Assembly: GCA_963711255.1 (NCBI GenBank)
Contig: CAVQDO010000009.1
Span: 128,596 to 192,595, forward strand
DNA length: 64,000 nucleotides
Origin: GCA-2746365 sp963711255
GTDB taxonomy: Bacteria > Pseudomonadota > Gammaproteobacteria > SZUA-229
Direction of reading: 5' to 3'
Shown here: positions 1 to 8,961 of the stretch, piece after piece
Numbering within the stretch: position 1 is the stretch's first letter
How the letters are laid out: the number at the start of each line of letters is the position of its first letter
The notes under the pieces: generated by a model
Seen by the model: only the letters and a program-made list of their open reading frames with translations
Told to the model about the DNA's origin: nothing
The model's database searches: none
Translations under genes and position numbers: made by a program

Positions 1-180
1 GTAAAACTTGGCGATAACGGCGCCACCCTGCTCAAGCCCACAACGATAAACACGATTCTCATAACTGTTTAATGCCAGCATACGGCCACTGCTTTCATAA
101 CCCAGTGATTCGATCGCATCGAGTGTAGTCTCGGGCGTTAAATCAGTATAATCAGATTTTAGTTCTTCATTTTTTTGCAT
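1..180 (-). CDS. srkA: Stress response kinase A (SrkA/YihE), N-terminal part only
   Basis: The gene runs off the left edge; only the first 60 codons are present, from an ATG at 180. The segment NSYENRVY followed by an ATP-site-like VIAKFY matches the N-terminal lobe of the SrkA/YihE/RdoA family, cytoplasmic Ser/Thr kinases of the choline-kinase-like fold that act in envelope and oxidative stress. It is divergent from the redoxin gene that starts at 205, with only 24 bases between the two start codons. The family call rests on this short N-terminal match, so the catalytic residues cannot be checked here. Confidence 0.8.
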   Translation of the reverse strand, partial: MQKNEELKSDYTDLTPETTLDAIESLGYESSGRMLALNSYENRVYRCGLEQGGAVIAKFY

Positions 181-204
181 TATTTACACTTAAAAGTAAT
201 CTCT

Positions 205-885
205 ATGTCAGCCCTTTCAAATAAAGCCGAATTAAATCAAGCTGCACCGCAACCTGAAATAGAATGCTGGGTGCAGGGGCATGAACCGGCGATTAATGAA
301 TTAAGCGGCCAGGTTATTCTGATCGAAGTCATCCAGGTCAATTGCCCGGGCTGCTTCGTTCACGCTCTGCCAGAAGCAATTCGTCTGCACGAAAACTACG
401 AAACTCAAGGTTTGAAAGTTTTTGCCATTGCAACTGCTTTTGAACACTTTGAACATAATACATTGAATAATCTGCAGCGTCTGCTGCAACAGGAAGAATT
501 AATCGGTGACCCCCTGTTTCAACTCGGCAAAGCCGGGTTTCTCGAGAATAATAAACTGCCGTATAAGATTCCTTTCAGCGTGGCCATGGATAAACTGGTT
601 GAGACCACACCTGATATTGACCAGGCCAGCATTAACCGGTTTATCCTCGGCCAGATTCCAGATTTTCACCAGGGAACATTAAGCGACCAGCAAAAACAGT
701 CGATTTATCAGCAGGCGGAAACTTATCTAAAAAGCAGGACTCACAGTGCACTGACTTTTGAAATGTACGGACTGCAGGGCACGCCTTCCAGCATATTAAT
801 TGACAAAAAGGGCGTACTTAGAAAAGTATTATTCGGTTTAAGCAGCGGACTTGAAGCTGACATACAGGCATTGCTGGAGGAATGA
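205..885 (+). CDS. Thioredoxin-fold redoxin (TlpA/AhpC-like) with CPGC motif
   Basis: The 226-residue protein has a thioredoxin-like fold. Its redox motif CPGC is at about residues 47-50, after a hydrophobic beta strand (QVILIEVIQVN), and a cis-proline-type segment (GTPSSILID) lies near the C-terminus. A long insertion between the two resembles TlpA/redoxin proteins. I see no signal peptide, so it is probably a cytoplasmic disulfide reductase or peroxiredoxin-like protein. The ATG at 205 is preferred over one at 175, which would overlap the divergent srkA start. The partner and substrate are unknown. It is followed by yqhA. Confidence 0.75.
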   Translation: MSALSNKAELNQAAPQPEIECWVQGHEPAINELSGQVILIEVIQVNCPGCFVHALPEAIRLHENYETQGLKVFAIATAFEHFEHNTLNNLQRLLQQEELIGDPLFQLGKAGFLENNKLPYKIPFSVAMDKLVETTPDIDQASINRFILGQIPDFHQGTLSDQQKQSIYQQAETYLKSRTHSALTFEMYGLQGTPSSILIDKKGVLRKVLFGLSSGLEADIQALLEE

Positions 886-954
886 AACTCACACTTAGTA
901 TTTGCCGCTAATAAGCATTATAATTCATCCACTTTTATACACATTTTGAACATT

Positions 955-1446
955 ATGATTGAAAGCATTGCAGAAAAAACCCTTTATGCCAGCCGCTGGC
1001 TGCTAGCGCCTATTTACCTGGGCCTGAGCCTGGGACTGTTACTTCTTGGCCTCAAGTTCTTCCAGGAAGTATTCCATGTATTACCAATGGTATTTACAAT
1101 TAAAGAAGCTGACCTGGTGTTAATAATTTTAAGCCTGGTCGACATTTCACTGGTAGGCGGACTGATTGTTATGGTCATGCTCAGCGGCTATGAAAATTTT
1201 GTCTCCACCATCGACCTCAAAGAAGGCAGTGAAAAACTTGACTGGCTTGGAAAAATGGATGCTGGCTCATTAAAGCAGAAAGTCGCCGCCTCTATTGTTG
1301 CCATTTCTTCAATCCACCTGCTAAAAGCATTCATGAATGCACAGTCCATCCCAAATGATAAACTGATGTGGTACGTACTCATCCATTTAACGTTTGTTGT
1401 TTCTGCCATTGGCATGGCATACGTAGATAAAATGAATAAACACTAG
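955..1446 (+). CDS. yqhA: UPF0114 family inner-membrane protein YqhA
   Basis: The 163-residue protein matches the YqhA family closely, including the N-terminal YASRWLLAPIYLGLSLGL segment, KFFQEVFHVLP, and the LVGGLIVMVMLSGYENF helix. Three to four hydrophobic segments indicate an integral inner-membrane protein. No biochemical role is established for the family. The ATG at 955 fits the family start; a TTG at 946 is possible but not needed. A small ORF begins 10 bases downstream and may be co-transcribed. Confidence 0.85.
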   Translation: MIESIAEKTLYASRWLLAPIYLGLSLGLLLLGLKFFQEVFHVLPMVFTIKEADLVLIILSLVDISLVGGLIVMVMLSGYENFVSTIDLKEGSEKLDWLGKMDAGSLKQKVAASIVAISSIHLLKAFMNAQSIPNDKLMWYVLIHLTFVVSAIGMAYVDKMNKH

Positions 1447-1456
1447 GGGTAAAATT

Positions 1457-1699
1457 ATGCGCGGCATGGTACCACCCGATCCGGAGTCCGGTGCATCAAG
1501 CATTGAATTTGCTGTTGTCTATATTCCCAAACGCAGCCGCAATCGTTTCGCGGCCAACTGTGTAGAAATTAAATCCTGTGCCGCAGATGCGCTCGACGAC
1601 GCCGATGCAGATAAAAAACTTTATGCCGCAAGGGTGAGCGGCCCGTCAAAATCGTCTGAAGGACAGTTTATTTATTACCTTGTTGAATGGCTCGACTAA
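1457..1699 (+). CDS. Small hypothetical protein, 80 residues
   Basis: I do not recognise this protein. It starts 10 bases after yqhA with a purine-rich stretch (AGGGGT) a few bases before the ATG, which suggests translation from the same transcript. The sequence is soluble-looking, with an Ala/Asp-rich centre (AADALDDADADKK) and a C-terminal strand-like FIYYLVEWLD. It has two cysteines and no signal peptide. It ends 9 bases before the convergent glycosyltransferase. No longer ORF competes on either strand, but the evidence for expression is only its position and ribosome-binding site. Confidence 0.5.
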   Translation: MRGMVPPDPESGASSIEFAVVYIPKRSRNRFAANCVEIKSCAADALDDADADKKLYAARVSGPSKSSEGQFIYYLVEWLD

Positions 1700-1708
1700 T
1701 CAGTAACA

Positions 1709-2734
1709 CTAGGCGACATCAAGATAATCCGTACCCAGAATGTAACCAGCCTCATCCAGAAACTTTCGGCATTTATCCCGCACACCGTGATTTCTCACAT
1801 AATTTAGTACAAACGGTTTTTCATGCTGCGGCTTATTCGCATGCTGATATAACCAGTCAGGCGAATGTGTTTCTGCGCCATGATAACACTGGCCTATTTT
1901 TCGTCTGTCAATATCGATCCAGGCCAGCGGATTAATACCGTTATCAATCAAGCACTGGGCGCGCTGCCTGGTTTTTCTTCCTGCACCCCAGAATACTATC
2001 TGCCGATTTTCCAGGCGTGTTTCTTTTGCCAGGTACTCGGCTCGCAATTTATCGAAAGCCAGCTCAGAGTAACGGCTTGACGTTCTCGACAGTCGATGCT
2101 CCGACTCGCGCCAGTCAATTAATACCTGTTCAAGCTTCACCATACGTTCGCCGGCCTGCATCAACCGCAGCCACAGCTCATAGTCTTCTGGAAATTCACC
2201 ATCACGATAAGAACCCAGTGCCTGTACTCGTGACTTTCTGAACATCACCGAAGGATGGGCAAAGGGTGACTCGATATAAATCTGGTTAACTATATCCTGC
2301 TGGCTCAAACAGGCATTCTGCCAGCGCATGTATTCAATATAGCCTGCCCTGATAATCGCTTCGGGGAATTTACGCGCCTGGGTTGCACATAAGGTAAGCG
2401 CACTATCATGCCGCATTAATTCATACTGTTTTTGCAGGCGCTCGGGATACATCACATCATCCGCATCCATGCGGGCAATAAATTCAGAACGGCATTTTTC
2501 GATGCCCCGATTTAAAGCGGGAACAATGCCTTTTTCCCGGTTTTCGAAAATTTTTATTCGAGGGTCATTATAGGAACGTAAAACGGATATTGACTGGTCA
2601 GTGGAAAAGTCATCAACAACAACCAGTTCAATCGACTGCAATGTTTGCCCAAGTATACTTTTGATGCATTCATTTAAAGTACTTTCAGCATTAAATACCG
2701 GCATCAAAATACTGACATCAGGCGAGCTACTCAC
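1709..2734 (-). CDS. Family 2 glycosyltransferase with C-terminal Rossmann-like domain
   Basis: The 341-residue protein has an N-terminal GT-A domain typical of GT2 enzymes: VSILMPVFNAESTL at the start, VVVDDFSTD at about 38-46 and the metal-binding DADD at about 90-93 followed by YPERL. Residues from about 245 form a second module with FWGAGRKTRQ, which resembles a nucleotide-binding glycine-rich loop seen as a C-terminal add-on in some GT2 proteins. It probably transfers a sugar to a surface glycan from the cytoplasmic face; donor and acceptor are unknown. It starts 9 bases after the thioredoxin/HEAT gene stops and is probably in the same transcript. Confidence 0.8.
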   Translation of the reverse strand: MSSSPDVSILMPVFNAESTLNECIKSILGQTLQSIELVVVDDFSTDQSISVLRSYNDPRIKIFENREKGIVPALNRGIEKCRSEFIARMDADDVMYPERLQKQYELMRHDSALTLCATQARKFPEAIIRAGYIEYMRWQNACLSQQDIVNQIYIESPFAHPSVMFRKSRVQALGSYRDGEFPEDYELWLRLMQAGERMVKLEQVLIDWRESEHRLSRTSSRYSELAFDKLRAEYLAKETRLENRQIVFWGAGRKTRQRAQCLIDNGINPLAWIDIDRRKIGQCYHGAETHSPDWLYQHANKPQHEKPFVLNYVRNHGVRDKCRKFLDEAGYILGTDYLDVA

Positions 2735-2743
2735 AATAGCGCT

Positions 2744-3409
2744 TTAACGGCTGGAAATATCGCGCAGATCGTCAAGACTATCCTGTGCTATTTCCCTGAC
2801 TTCGTCACTTTCATCCGTCAGCAGTTTTTCAATATCAGGAATAAAATCTGTGTTTTTTGTTAACGACAGGTAATGACAGGCATCACCACGCACACGGGCA
2901 TCAGCACTGCTTAAGTACTGCCGGAGTAATGGCCAGACCGCTTCAAACTCACTGGACTCAGCCATTTCTTCAATGATGACGCCGACACCCAGGCGCACAT
3001 TAATCTTTGCATCGGCGTCCGCCATTAGCTCAATAATATTTTCCAGCACAGCGGGATCATTTTTTATTAGCTTTCTGGCAGAATCAATCTTGCCCTCAGT
3101 TAGCACTTCGGCAATATATTCATTGATACCATCAGCATCTGATGCGCGTTGCAGCCATAACTCGATCTCCTGCCTGCTACGTGAACCCAGCAACTCGAAC
3201 GGGCCTATTTGCAACCAGGGCACACTTCGTACGCCATGCTGCTGTGCCAGTTCAGGGTCCTTTTCAATGTTGACGATACGCAACTCACCGATGGCCCCGG
3301 ATTTCATAATCTCGATCAGTACCTGCATCATTGGCCCACAATACGCACATTGCTGCCCCATTAGCATTAAAACCCCGGGTGAAGTGATCTTTTTCTGGCC
3401 TTTTGTCAT
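2744..3409 (-). CDS. Thioredoxin domain fused to HEAT-like repeats
   Basis: The 221-residue cytoplasmic protein begins with a thioredoxin fold. It has CAYC at residues 21-24, a helix, the strand LRIVNIEKD and the cis-proline segment RSVPW. From about residue 115 the sequence turns into helical HEAT-like repeats, for example SADARVRGDACHYLSL and DESDEVREIAQDSLDDL. A glutaredoxin-like active site carried on a protein-binding repeat scaffold suggests redox control of a bound partner; that is inference. It lies upstream of the glycosyltransferase on the same strand and is divergent from the two-thioredoxin protein at 3450. Confidence 0.75.
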   Translation of the reverse strand: MTKGQKKITSPGVLMLMGQQCAYCGPMMQVLIEIMKSGAIGELRIVNIEKDPELAQQHGVRSVPWLQIGPFELLGSRSRQEIELWLQRASDADGINEYIAEVLTEGKIDSARKLIKNDPAVLENIIELMADADAKINVRLGVGVIIEEMAESSEFEAVWPLLRQYLSSADARVRGDACHYLSLTKNTDFIPDIEKLLTDESDEVREIAQDSLDDLRDISSR

Positions 3410-3449
3410 ATAATCGAGTGGTGTTGTCTATTTAAATAGCAGGATGATA

Positions 3450-4466
3450 ATGTACAAAAAAGTAACTGCAGTTTCCATACTCTTATTACTATTCTCAGTT
3501 AATGCTTATTCCGCAGCAGATGCCGATCTGGTTTTTGATGATTCACAACTGGATGAGGAACTGGTCTACCCGGACTGGTTTCAGCTTTCAAATGGCGATC
3601 TCCGCGATGAGCTTGATGAAGCAAAAAAGTCTGGCAAAAGAGGCATTATCACCTATTTTGGCCAGAAACGCTGCGCCTATTGTGAGCAATTTTTCAAAAC
3701 CAGCCTGTCCGATATCGATATTAAGAATTACCTGCAGAAACATTACGACCTGTATGCATTCGACATCTGGGGCATAGACGACATCATTGACACTGATGGC
3801 ACAAAATATACCGAACGCGATCTGTCTATCCACTATAAAACCAATTTCACACCATCGCTGGTATTTTATGACACCGATGGCACACCGGTATTTCGCTTGC
3901 GCGGATTTTACCCGCCCTATAAGTTTCGCGCCGCCTTACAATTTGTAGCCGAAGGCTTTTATAAAGAGGAAAGCTTTGCAGAATATTTTGCACGTGCCAA
4001 CCCCGGCGAATATTTCCTGTTAGGCGGTTTAACCGAACGCGACTTCTTTCTGCCGCAACCTTACAACCTGGAAGCCCTGCGCAAAAATAATAAACCAACT
4101 GCTGTATTTTTCGAACAGGGTAACTGCCACGCCTGTGACCTGTTGCACGGCGGGCCACTATCAAAAGATCTGAGCATCGAAGAAATTGAAAAAATGAATG
4201 TTGTTCAGCTGAACATGTGGGCTGACACCGCAGTTAAAACACCACAGGGGAAAATCACGACTGCAAAAGAATGGGCACAGTCGCTGGAAATATTTTATGC
4301 CCCCAGTATTATATTTTTTGACGCTGAAGGCGAAGAAATTATACGTGTTGACTCGGTTACCCACTTTTATCGATTATGGGGAGTGCTGGACTACGTAAAC
4401 CAGGAGGGCTACAAAACAACCGACTATCAGGACTGGCGTTTAAAACAACGAGAAATCAAACAGTAA
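3450..4466 (+). CDS. Exported protein with two thioredoxin-like domains
   Basis: An N-terminal signal peptide (hydrophobic core SILLLLFSV, cleavage near AYSA-AD) sends this 338-residue protein to the periplasm. It contains two thioredoxin-like domains of the SoxW/DUF255 type. The first has CAYC at about residues 75-78 with FTPSLVFYD after it, and the second has CHAC at about 226-229 with YAPSIIFFD. The ATG at 3450 is chosen because AGGA lies 5 bases before it; an ATG at 3444 overlaps that site. The role is probably periplasmic thiol reduction, with the client unknown. YihY follows 18 bases downstream. Confidence 0.75.
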   Translation: MYKKVTAVSILLLLFSVNAYSAADADLVFDDSQLDEELVYPDWFQLSNGDLRDELDEAKKSGKRGIITYFGQKRCAYCEQFFKTSLSDIDIKNYLQKHYDLYAFDIWGIDDIIDTDGTKYTERDLSIHYKTNFTPSLVFYDTDGTPVFRLRGFYPPYKFRAALQFVAEGFYKEESFAEYFARANPGEYFLLGGLTERDFFLPQPYNLEALRKNNKPTAVFFEQGNCHACDLLHGGPLSKDLSIEEIEKMNVVQLNMWADTAVKTPQGKITTAKEWAQSLEIFYAPSIIFFDAEGEEIIRVDSVTHFYRLWGVLDYVNQEGYKTTDYQDWRLKQREIKQ

Positions 4467-4484
4467 AAGGAAACGTCCGAAAAA

Positions 4485-5798
4485 ATGATACTTACAGCAT
4501 TACAGGAACAGTTCACAAAGTTTTTATGGCAGACCAGGCTAAATGAGGTTAATAAATTTCAGGCCTTATTAATAAAAGCACTAAGAATTCTTTATGCTAC
4601 CGGCCGTGACATCGGCGGTGGCCTGCCATCACTGCGTGCTATGGGCCTGGTATACACTACGCTGTTATCCCTGGTTCCGTTACTTGCTGTCAGTTTTTCA
4701 GTTCTCAAGGGATTTGGCGCACACAACCAGTTAGAACCAGCCCTAATTAATTTACTTGAACCACTGGGCGAAAAAGGCATTCAGGTCAGTCAGCAAATTA
4801 TTTCTTTTGTCGACAACATGAAAGTCGGCGTACTTGGCTCTCTGGGCTTATTATTTCTTATCTTTACCGTTTTATCCCTGGTAAAAAAAATCGAGAGCGC
4901 CTTTAATTTCACCTGGCGTATTTCGGTTACACGCAATATCTTTCAACGTTTCAGCAATTATTTAAGCGTCATCTTAATAGGCCCACTGCTATTATTCACT
5001 GCCGCCGGACTGACTGCTTCTTTCAATTCATCGACTGTTGTCGATTCGTTCCTGTCAATGGAACCATTTGGCACCATGCTACTGCTGATTGGTGAGATTA
5101 TTCCATACATTCTCACCATTGTTTCCTTTACACTAATTTATATATTAATACCCAACACCAGGGTACGCTTTAAATCAGCACTCGCTGGTGCCATCGTTGC
5201 CACTGTTTTATGGAAATTAATCGGCATACTGTTTACCTCTTTTATCGTCGACTCTACAAATTACACAGCCATTTATTCCGGCTTCGCGATAATGATTATT
5301 TTGATGTTATGGATTTATACCAGCTGGCTAATTGTTCTAACCGGTGCATCAATATCTTATTATCATCAGAACCCGGATCGAATCAGCGACAAATCGCAGA
5401 TAATTCGTTTAAGCTGCCGGCTTCGTGAAAAACTGGCGCTTACTGTTATGCAACTAATCGCAACAAGTTTTCATCAAAATAAAGAAACATGGAACCTTAA
5501 ATCACTGGCCAGTAAAACGCATATTTCCGAGGCAGCACTGACGATGATTATCTCGGCACTACGAGCAGAAAAACTGATAACCACTACCGGTAAAAATAAT
5601 CAGCACTATCTGCCCAGTCAGTCACTTGAGCATATTACAGTTGAAATGATTTTAAATGCCGCTCGTAGTGCAGAAGAAACCTCAAATTTAAGACCTGATG
5701 ATGTAGACGCAGCTCCTCAGATAGAAAGCATTATTTCTTCACTGGAAGAGACTCTACAGAAAAAGACCAGTGATATCACACTAAAAGACCTGGTTTGA
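4485..5798 (+). CDS. yihY: YihY/BrkB family inner-membrane protein
   Basis: The 437-residue protein carries the YihY/BrkB signature: an N-terminal amphipathic stretch, then about six membrane helices between residues 45 and 300, with LRAMGLVYTTLLSLVPLLAVSFS and YSGFAIMIILMLWIY typical of the family. Residues from about 310 to 385 look like a winged-helix cytoplasmic domain (LASKTHISEAALTMIISALRAEKLI), and the C-terminal 50 residues are hydrophilic. Early annotation as RNase BN was later withdrawn for this family; the function is unsettled. An AAGGAAA site lies before the ATG. It is probably co-transcribed with the preceding thioredoxin-like gene. Confidence 0.85.
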   Translation: MILTALQEQFTKFLWQTRLNEVNKFQALLIKALRILYATGRDIGGGLPSLRAMGLVYTTLLSLVPLLAVSFSVLKGFGAHNQLEPALINLLEPLGEKGIQVSQQIISFVDNMKVGVLGSLGLLFLIFTVLSLVKKIESAFNFTWRISVTRNIFQRFSNYLSVILIGPLLLFTAAGLTASFNSSTVVDSFLSMEPFGTMLLLIGEIIPYILTIVSFTLIYILIPNTRVRFKSALAGAIVATVLWKLIGILFTSFIVDSTNYTAIYSGFAIMIILMLWIYTSWLIVLTGASISYYHQNPDRISDKSQIIRLSCRLREKLALTVMQLIATSFHQNKETWNLKSLASKTHISEAALTMIISALRAEKLITTTGKNNQHYLPSQSLEHITVEMILNAARSAEETSNLRPDDVDAAPQIESIISSLEETLQKKTSDITLKDLV

Positions 5799-5913
5799 TA
5801 ATTATCAAATAAAACAGCGGCTTTTTTCATACTAATTCCAGCCAACCTGACAAATATCATGAGATTAACACTCTTATGGCATTAGCATTAATCCATGACT
5901 TTAGGAGATCGTT

Positions 5914-6618
5914 ATGCGAAATGCCAGGCCTGTTTTGAAATCACTGATTTTTCTATTACTGACACTGCCGTTATTAATTATCGGCTGCAGCTCGGATAAT
6001 AGCTCACCCCCCACCAGCATTACTACCACGGATGAAGATGGCTCTACTTCGGTCGATGAAACCGTGTTAACAGAAACATTAGATGCTCTTCCACTGGAAG
6101 CACTGACGGACGCTGAAATCGAAGGCTTGAAGTACATGCGAGAAGAGGAAAAGCTTGCTCGTGATGTATACATTAATTTATTTTCAAAATGGAACAAGCA
6201 GGTATTCAGTAATATTTCAGACAGTGAGCAAACACATACCGATGCCGTGTTACAGCTGCTTGTCCGCTACAGCATCCCTGATCCTGTCGGCACCAATGGT
6301 GTAGGCGTTTTTACAAACCTGTATCTACAGGAATTGCATGACACCCTGGTTGCCCAGGGCTCGGCGTCTTTAATTGATGGCTTGATCGTGGGTGCTATTA
6401 TTGAAGAAATGGATATTATCGATATCCAGCTGCAGATTGATGATGTTGTCGACAATCAGGACATAAGTGTTGTTTATGAAAACCTGATCAAGGGCTCTCG
6501 TAATCATTTACGCGCATTTGTAAACAGCATGGAATCCCAGGACTTCAGCTATGAACCTCAGCACCTGACACAGCAGGTATATGACGACATTATTAATGCG
6601 GATATCGAAACTAATTAA
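5914..6618 (+). CDS. DUF2202 lipoprotein with ferritin-like helical domain
   Basis: The signal sequence ends in a lipobox (LIIGC, Cys25), so the protein is a predicted lipoprotein. After a Ser/Thr-rich linker, residues 65-230 match DUF2202: LTDAEIEGLKYMREEEKLARDVY, then SEQTHTDAVLQLL and EEMDIIDIQ. The repeated Glu and Glu-x-x-His pattern is that of a ferritin-like four-helix bundle that may bind a metal pair. The function of the family is unknown. An AGGAG site lies 8 bases before the ATG. It ends 8 bases before the convergent hydrolase gene. Confidence 0.85.
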   Translation: MRNARPVLKSLIFLLLTLPLLIIGCSSDNSSPPTSITTTDEDGSTSVDETVLTETLDALPLEALTDAEIEGLKYMREEEKLARDVYINLFSKWNKQVFSNISDSEQTHTDAVLQLLVRYSIPDPVGTNGVGVFTNLYLQELHDTLVAQGSASLIDGLIVGAIIEEMDIIDIQLQIDDVVDNQDISVVYENLIKGSRNHLRAFVNSMESQDFSYEPQHLTQQVYDDIINADIETN

Positions 6619-6626
6619 ACGTCAGG

Positions 6627-7403
6627 CTAATGGCTGCTTATTTTCGACAGCCATTGCGCGACGGTTTCTACAAGAGCATCATCCTGCCCGTCAAAGAAAT
6701 GATTACCCTTTAACTCTGTCTGCTTATAATTTTTATTTCCCGCGTCTTTTGCAGCAGCCGCCCGAGAGCTGATTGTAGATCTAACCTCTTCCAGATCTTC
6801 GCTACCAAACAGGTCCAGCACGGGCAGCTGAATTTTCTTCAATGAATTAACACTGTTCATACGCACATCTTCTTCATAGGAAGACATGCCTATAGCAACA
6901 AAACCCTGCACTTTCTCTGGCGCAGATGAAAGATAATAAGCAGTCATTACCGCACCCTGGCTATGTGCGATCAACACAATCTGTTTTGAACCGTTATCTT
7001 TAAGGTATTTAATGGCCGCATTGATGCGTGGTGCAACCTCACCGTATAGCGGCGCATATTCCAGATGCTCAGCATCATTTGCCAATATCGGTAACTGAAT
7101 CGAAAGGGTATTCCAGTTATGTGCAGTTAAACCGACACGTAAAGGCTGCACTACCTGCTGCCAGTCCGGGTGCGCACCGGTACCATGCATAATGATAGCG
7201 GCTCGGCCTTTATTTTCTTCTGCCTCGGTATAGATACTCAAAAAATCACTCACGCCGTCGTTTAACCAGACAGCATCGCCATCAATGATGGCATCAACAA
7301 CCTGGTCTGCCCAACGTTTCTCTTTCGCCAGGTCGGACGCCTGAACATTGACTGCAAAAAAAGCCAGAACAAAAAATTGTAATAGAACTGGAAACTGACG
7401 CAT
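6627..7403 (-). CDS. DUF3530 family exported alpha/beta hydrolase
   Basis: The mature protein is an alpha/beta hydrolase-like domain. AIIMHGTGAHPDW gives the oxyanion-hole region, IAHSQGA the nucleophile elbow (Ser in HSQG), and DLFGSEDLEEV and KGNHFFDG probably supply the acid and His. A signal peptide (LLQFFVLAFFAVNVQAS) directs it to the periplasm. The match is to the DUF3530 group, whose substrate is not known. I prefer the ATG at 7403 because GGGTGG lies upstream; an ATG at 7418 gives a longer form. Confidence 0.75.
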   Translation of the reverse strand: MRQFPVLLQFFVLAFFAVNVQASDLAKEKRWADQVVDAIIDGDAVWLNDGVSDFLSIYTEAEENKGRAAIIMHGTGAHPDWQQVVQPLRVGLTAHNWNTLSIQLPILANDAEHLEYAPLYGEVAPRINAAIKYLKDNGSKQIVLIAHSQGAVMTAYYLSSAPEKVQGFVAIGMSSYEEDVRMNSVNSLKKIQLPVLDLFGSEDLEEVRSTISSRAAAAKDAGNKNYKQTELKGNHFFDGQDDALVETVAQWLSKISSH

Positions 7404-7557
7404 GACTTTACCACCCATTATTAAATTTAATTAATTTCAAACTATGAACCGATTATTCTACATTGCTAACTTTGTGCTTACAATTGAAATGGAACTTATA
7501 ACTTTTCATTAGCTCTGAAATCGCACATACTAGAATAAAACTGACCAGATAAAAACT

Positions 7558-8178
7558 ATGGGATTAGATCACTTACCTACAAAAGAACAGGCATTGCCAG
7601 GCAGAGAAGCGCGCATGCCCGTTGCTGACAAACACTTCGTTAACGGCAACGTACTGAAGCCGCCCTTCTGCGATGGTCTGCAGCAAATCATTTTCGGTCT
7701 GGGCTGTTTCTGGGGCGCCGAACGAAAGTTCTGGCAACTTGATGGCGTCTATACCACCGCCGTCGGTTATGCTGCCGGCATTACCCCCAATCCGACTTAC
7801 CAGGAAGTCTGCACCGGCATGACCGGTCACAATGAAGTGGTTCTGGTGGTATATGACCCGGATAAAATCACTACCGAACAATTGCTCAAGGTATTCTGGG
7901 AATCGCATAACCCTACGCAGGGCATGCGCCAGGGCAATGACCGTGGTACACAATACCGCTCAGGCATTTATGTTTATAATGAAGAGCAGCGTAATGCCGC
8001 CGAAGTTTCTCGTGGTTTATTCCAGCAGCAACTGGCGAAATCCGGTTTCCCGGCGATTACTACAGAAATTCTGGATGCGCCGGAATTTTATTACGCCGAA
8101 GAATACCACCAGCAGTACCTGGCTAAAAACCCGAGTGGTTACTGCGGTCTGGGCGGAACTGGCGTAAGCTACACATAA
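7558..8178 (+). CDS. msrA: Peptide methionine sulfoxide reductase A
   Basis: MsrA reduces the S-epimer of methionine sulfoxide in proteins, using thioredoxin for recycling. The 206-residue sequence has the catalytic GCFWGAE motif (Cys50), GYAAG, the substrate-site GHNEVV, and a long run of family-typical sequence through QYRSGIY. The C-terminal GYCGLGGTG supplies a resolving cysteine. The length and the N-terminal extension before the catalytic motif match the E. coli-type enzyme. There is no fused MsrB domain. It stands alone, upstream of and convergent with fabR. Confidence 0.95.
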   Translation: MGLDHLPTKEQALPGREARMPVADKHFVNGNVLKPPFCDGLQQIIFGLGCFWGAERKFWQLDGVYTTAVGYAAGITPNPTYQEVCTGMTGHNEVVLVVYDPDKITTEQLLKVFWESHNPTQGMRQGNDRGTQYRSGIYVYNEEQRNAAEVSRGLFQQQLAKSGFPAITTEILDAPEFYYAEEYHQQYLAKNPSGYCGLGGTGVSYT

Positions 8179-8234
8179 ATAGTTTAAACGCTGATAGATA
8201 CGTGCTGCCCACGGATATCGCGTGTCGGCGTGAT

Positions 8235-8861
8235 TTATCCGGGGCCACGGCCTTTCAGTAACTCATCGGCTCCCCTGGCGATAAAGCGCAGCTGGGTGAT
8301 GGCTTTTTCTGTCAACGATTTCAACTCTGCCGGTTTACAATCCAGGGCCTCAGCGCCGGCATTAAACACCAGTATTACCATCGCTTCCGACTGGATTTTT
8401 GCCTCATCGGTCGGGTAACCCTGCGTCTGCTGAATATAATCGGCAAGTTCGACAATAAAGTACTGCAACTCTCGCGACACGGCTTTACGAAAAGCCAGTG
8501 ACGTTCCCGAACGTTCACGCAACAATAAATAAAACACATGCGGACTTCGCTGAATAAACTCCATAAAGGTCTCAACCGATGTGCGAATTACACTGCCCTG
8601 ATCCTTAATACGCTGACGCGCTTTCCTCATCAGCTGTCGCAAGGCAACACCACCTTCATCCACCAGCGTTAAACCAAGCTCTTCCATATCAGCAAAATGC
8701 CGATAAAAGGAATTCGGCGCAATACCAGCTTCTCGAGCCACTTCACGCAAGCTTAAACTGGAATAACTGCGCTCCTGACTCAACAGGCTAAACGCCGCAT
8801 CAATAATCATGCGACGGGTTTTTTCTTTTTGTTGAGCTCTGCTGGTTGCCATATTCGCCAT
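8235..8861 (-). CDS. fabR: FabR, TetR-family repressor of unsaturated fatty acid synthesis
   Basis: FabR senses the acyl chain pool and represses unsaturated fatty acid genes. The TetR helix-turn-helix (LSLREVAREAGIAPNSFYRHF) and the downstream ELGLTLVDEGG, RQRIKDQGSVIRTSVETFMEFI and LLLRERSGTS segments match FabR of Gammaproteobacteria nearly word for word. The start is uncertain: ATG at 8861 or 8852, or GTG at 8885. It is divergent from a fatty acid desaturase, with a FabR-like palindrome between them, so it probably controls that gene and possibly itself. Confidence 0.88.
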   Translation of the reverse strand: MANMATSRAQQKEKTRRMIIDAAFSLLSQERSYSSLSLREVAREAGIAPNSFYRHFADMEELGLTLVDEGGVALRQLMRKARQRIKDQGSVIRTSVETFMEFIQRSPHVFYLLLRERSGTSLAFRKAVSRELQYFIVELADYIQQTQGYPTDEAKIQSEAMVILVFNAGAEALDCKPAELKSLTEKAITQLRFIARGADELLKGRGPG

Positions 8862-8961
8862 TATATCCGACCCGGACCTTAACACAGGCTAAAAATTAAA
8901 CGAACATGTGTAAATTATTTATTATAATTATTTGACATTCCCTTTATAGAAAGGTATTTTG

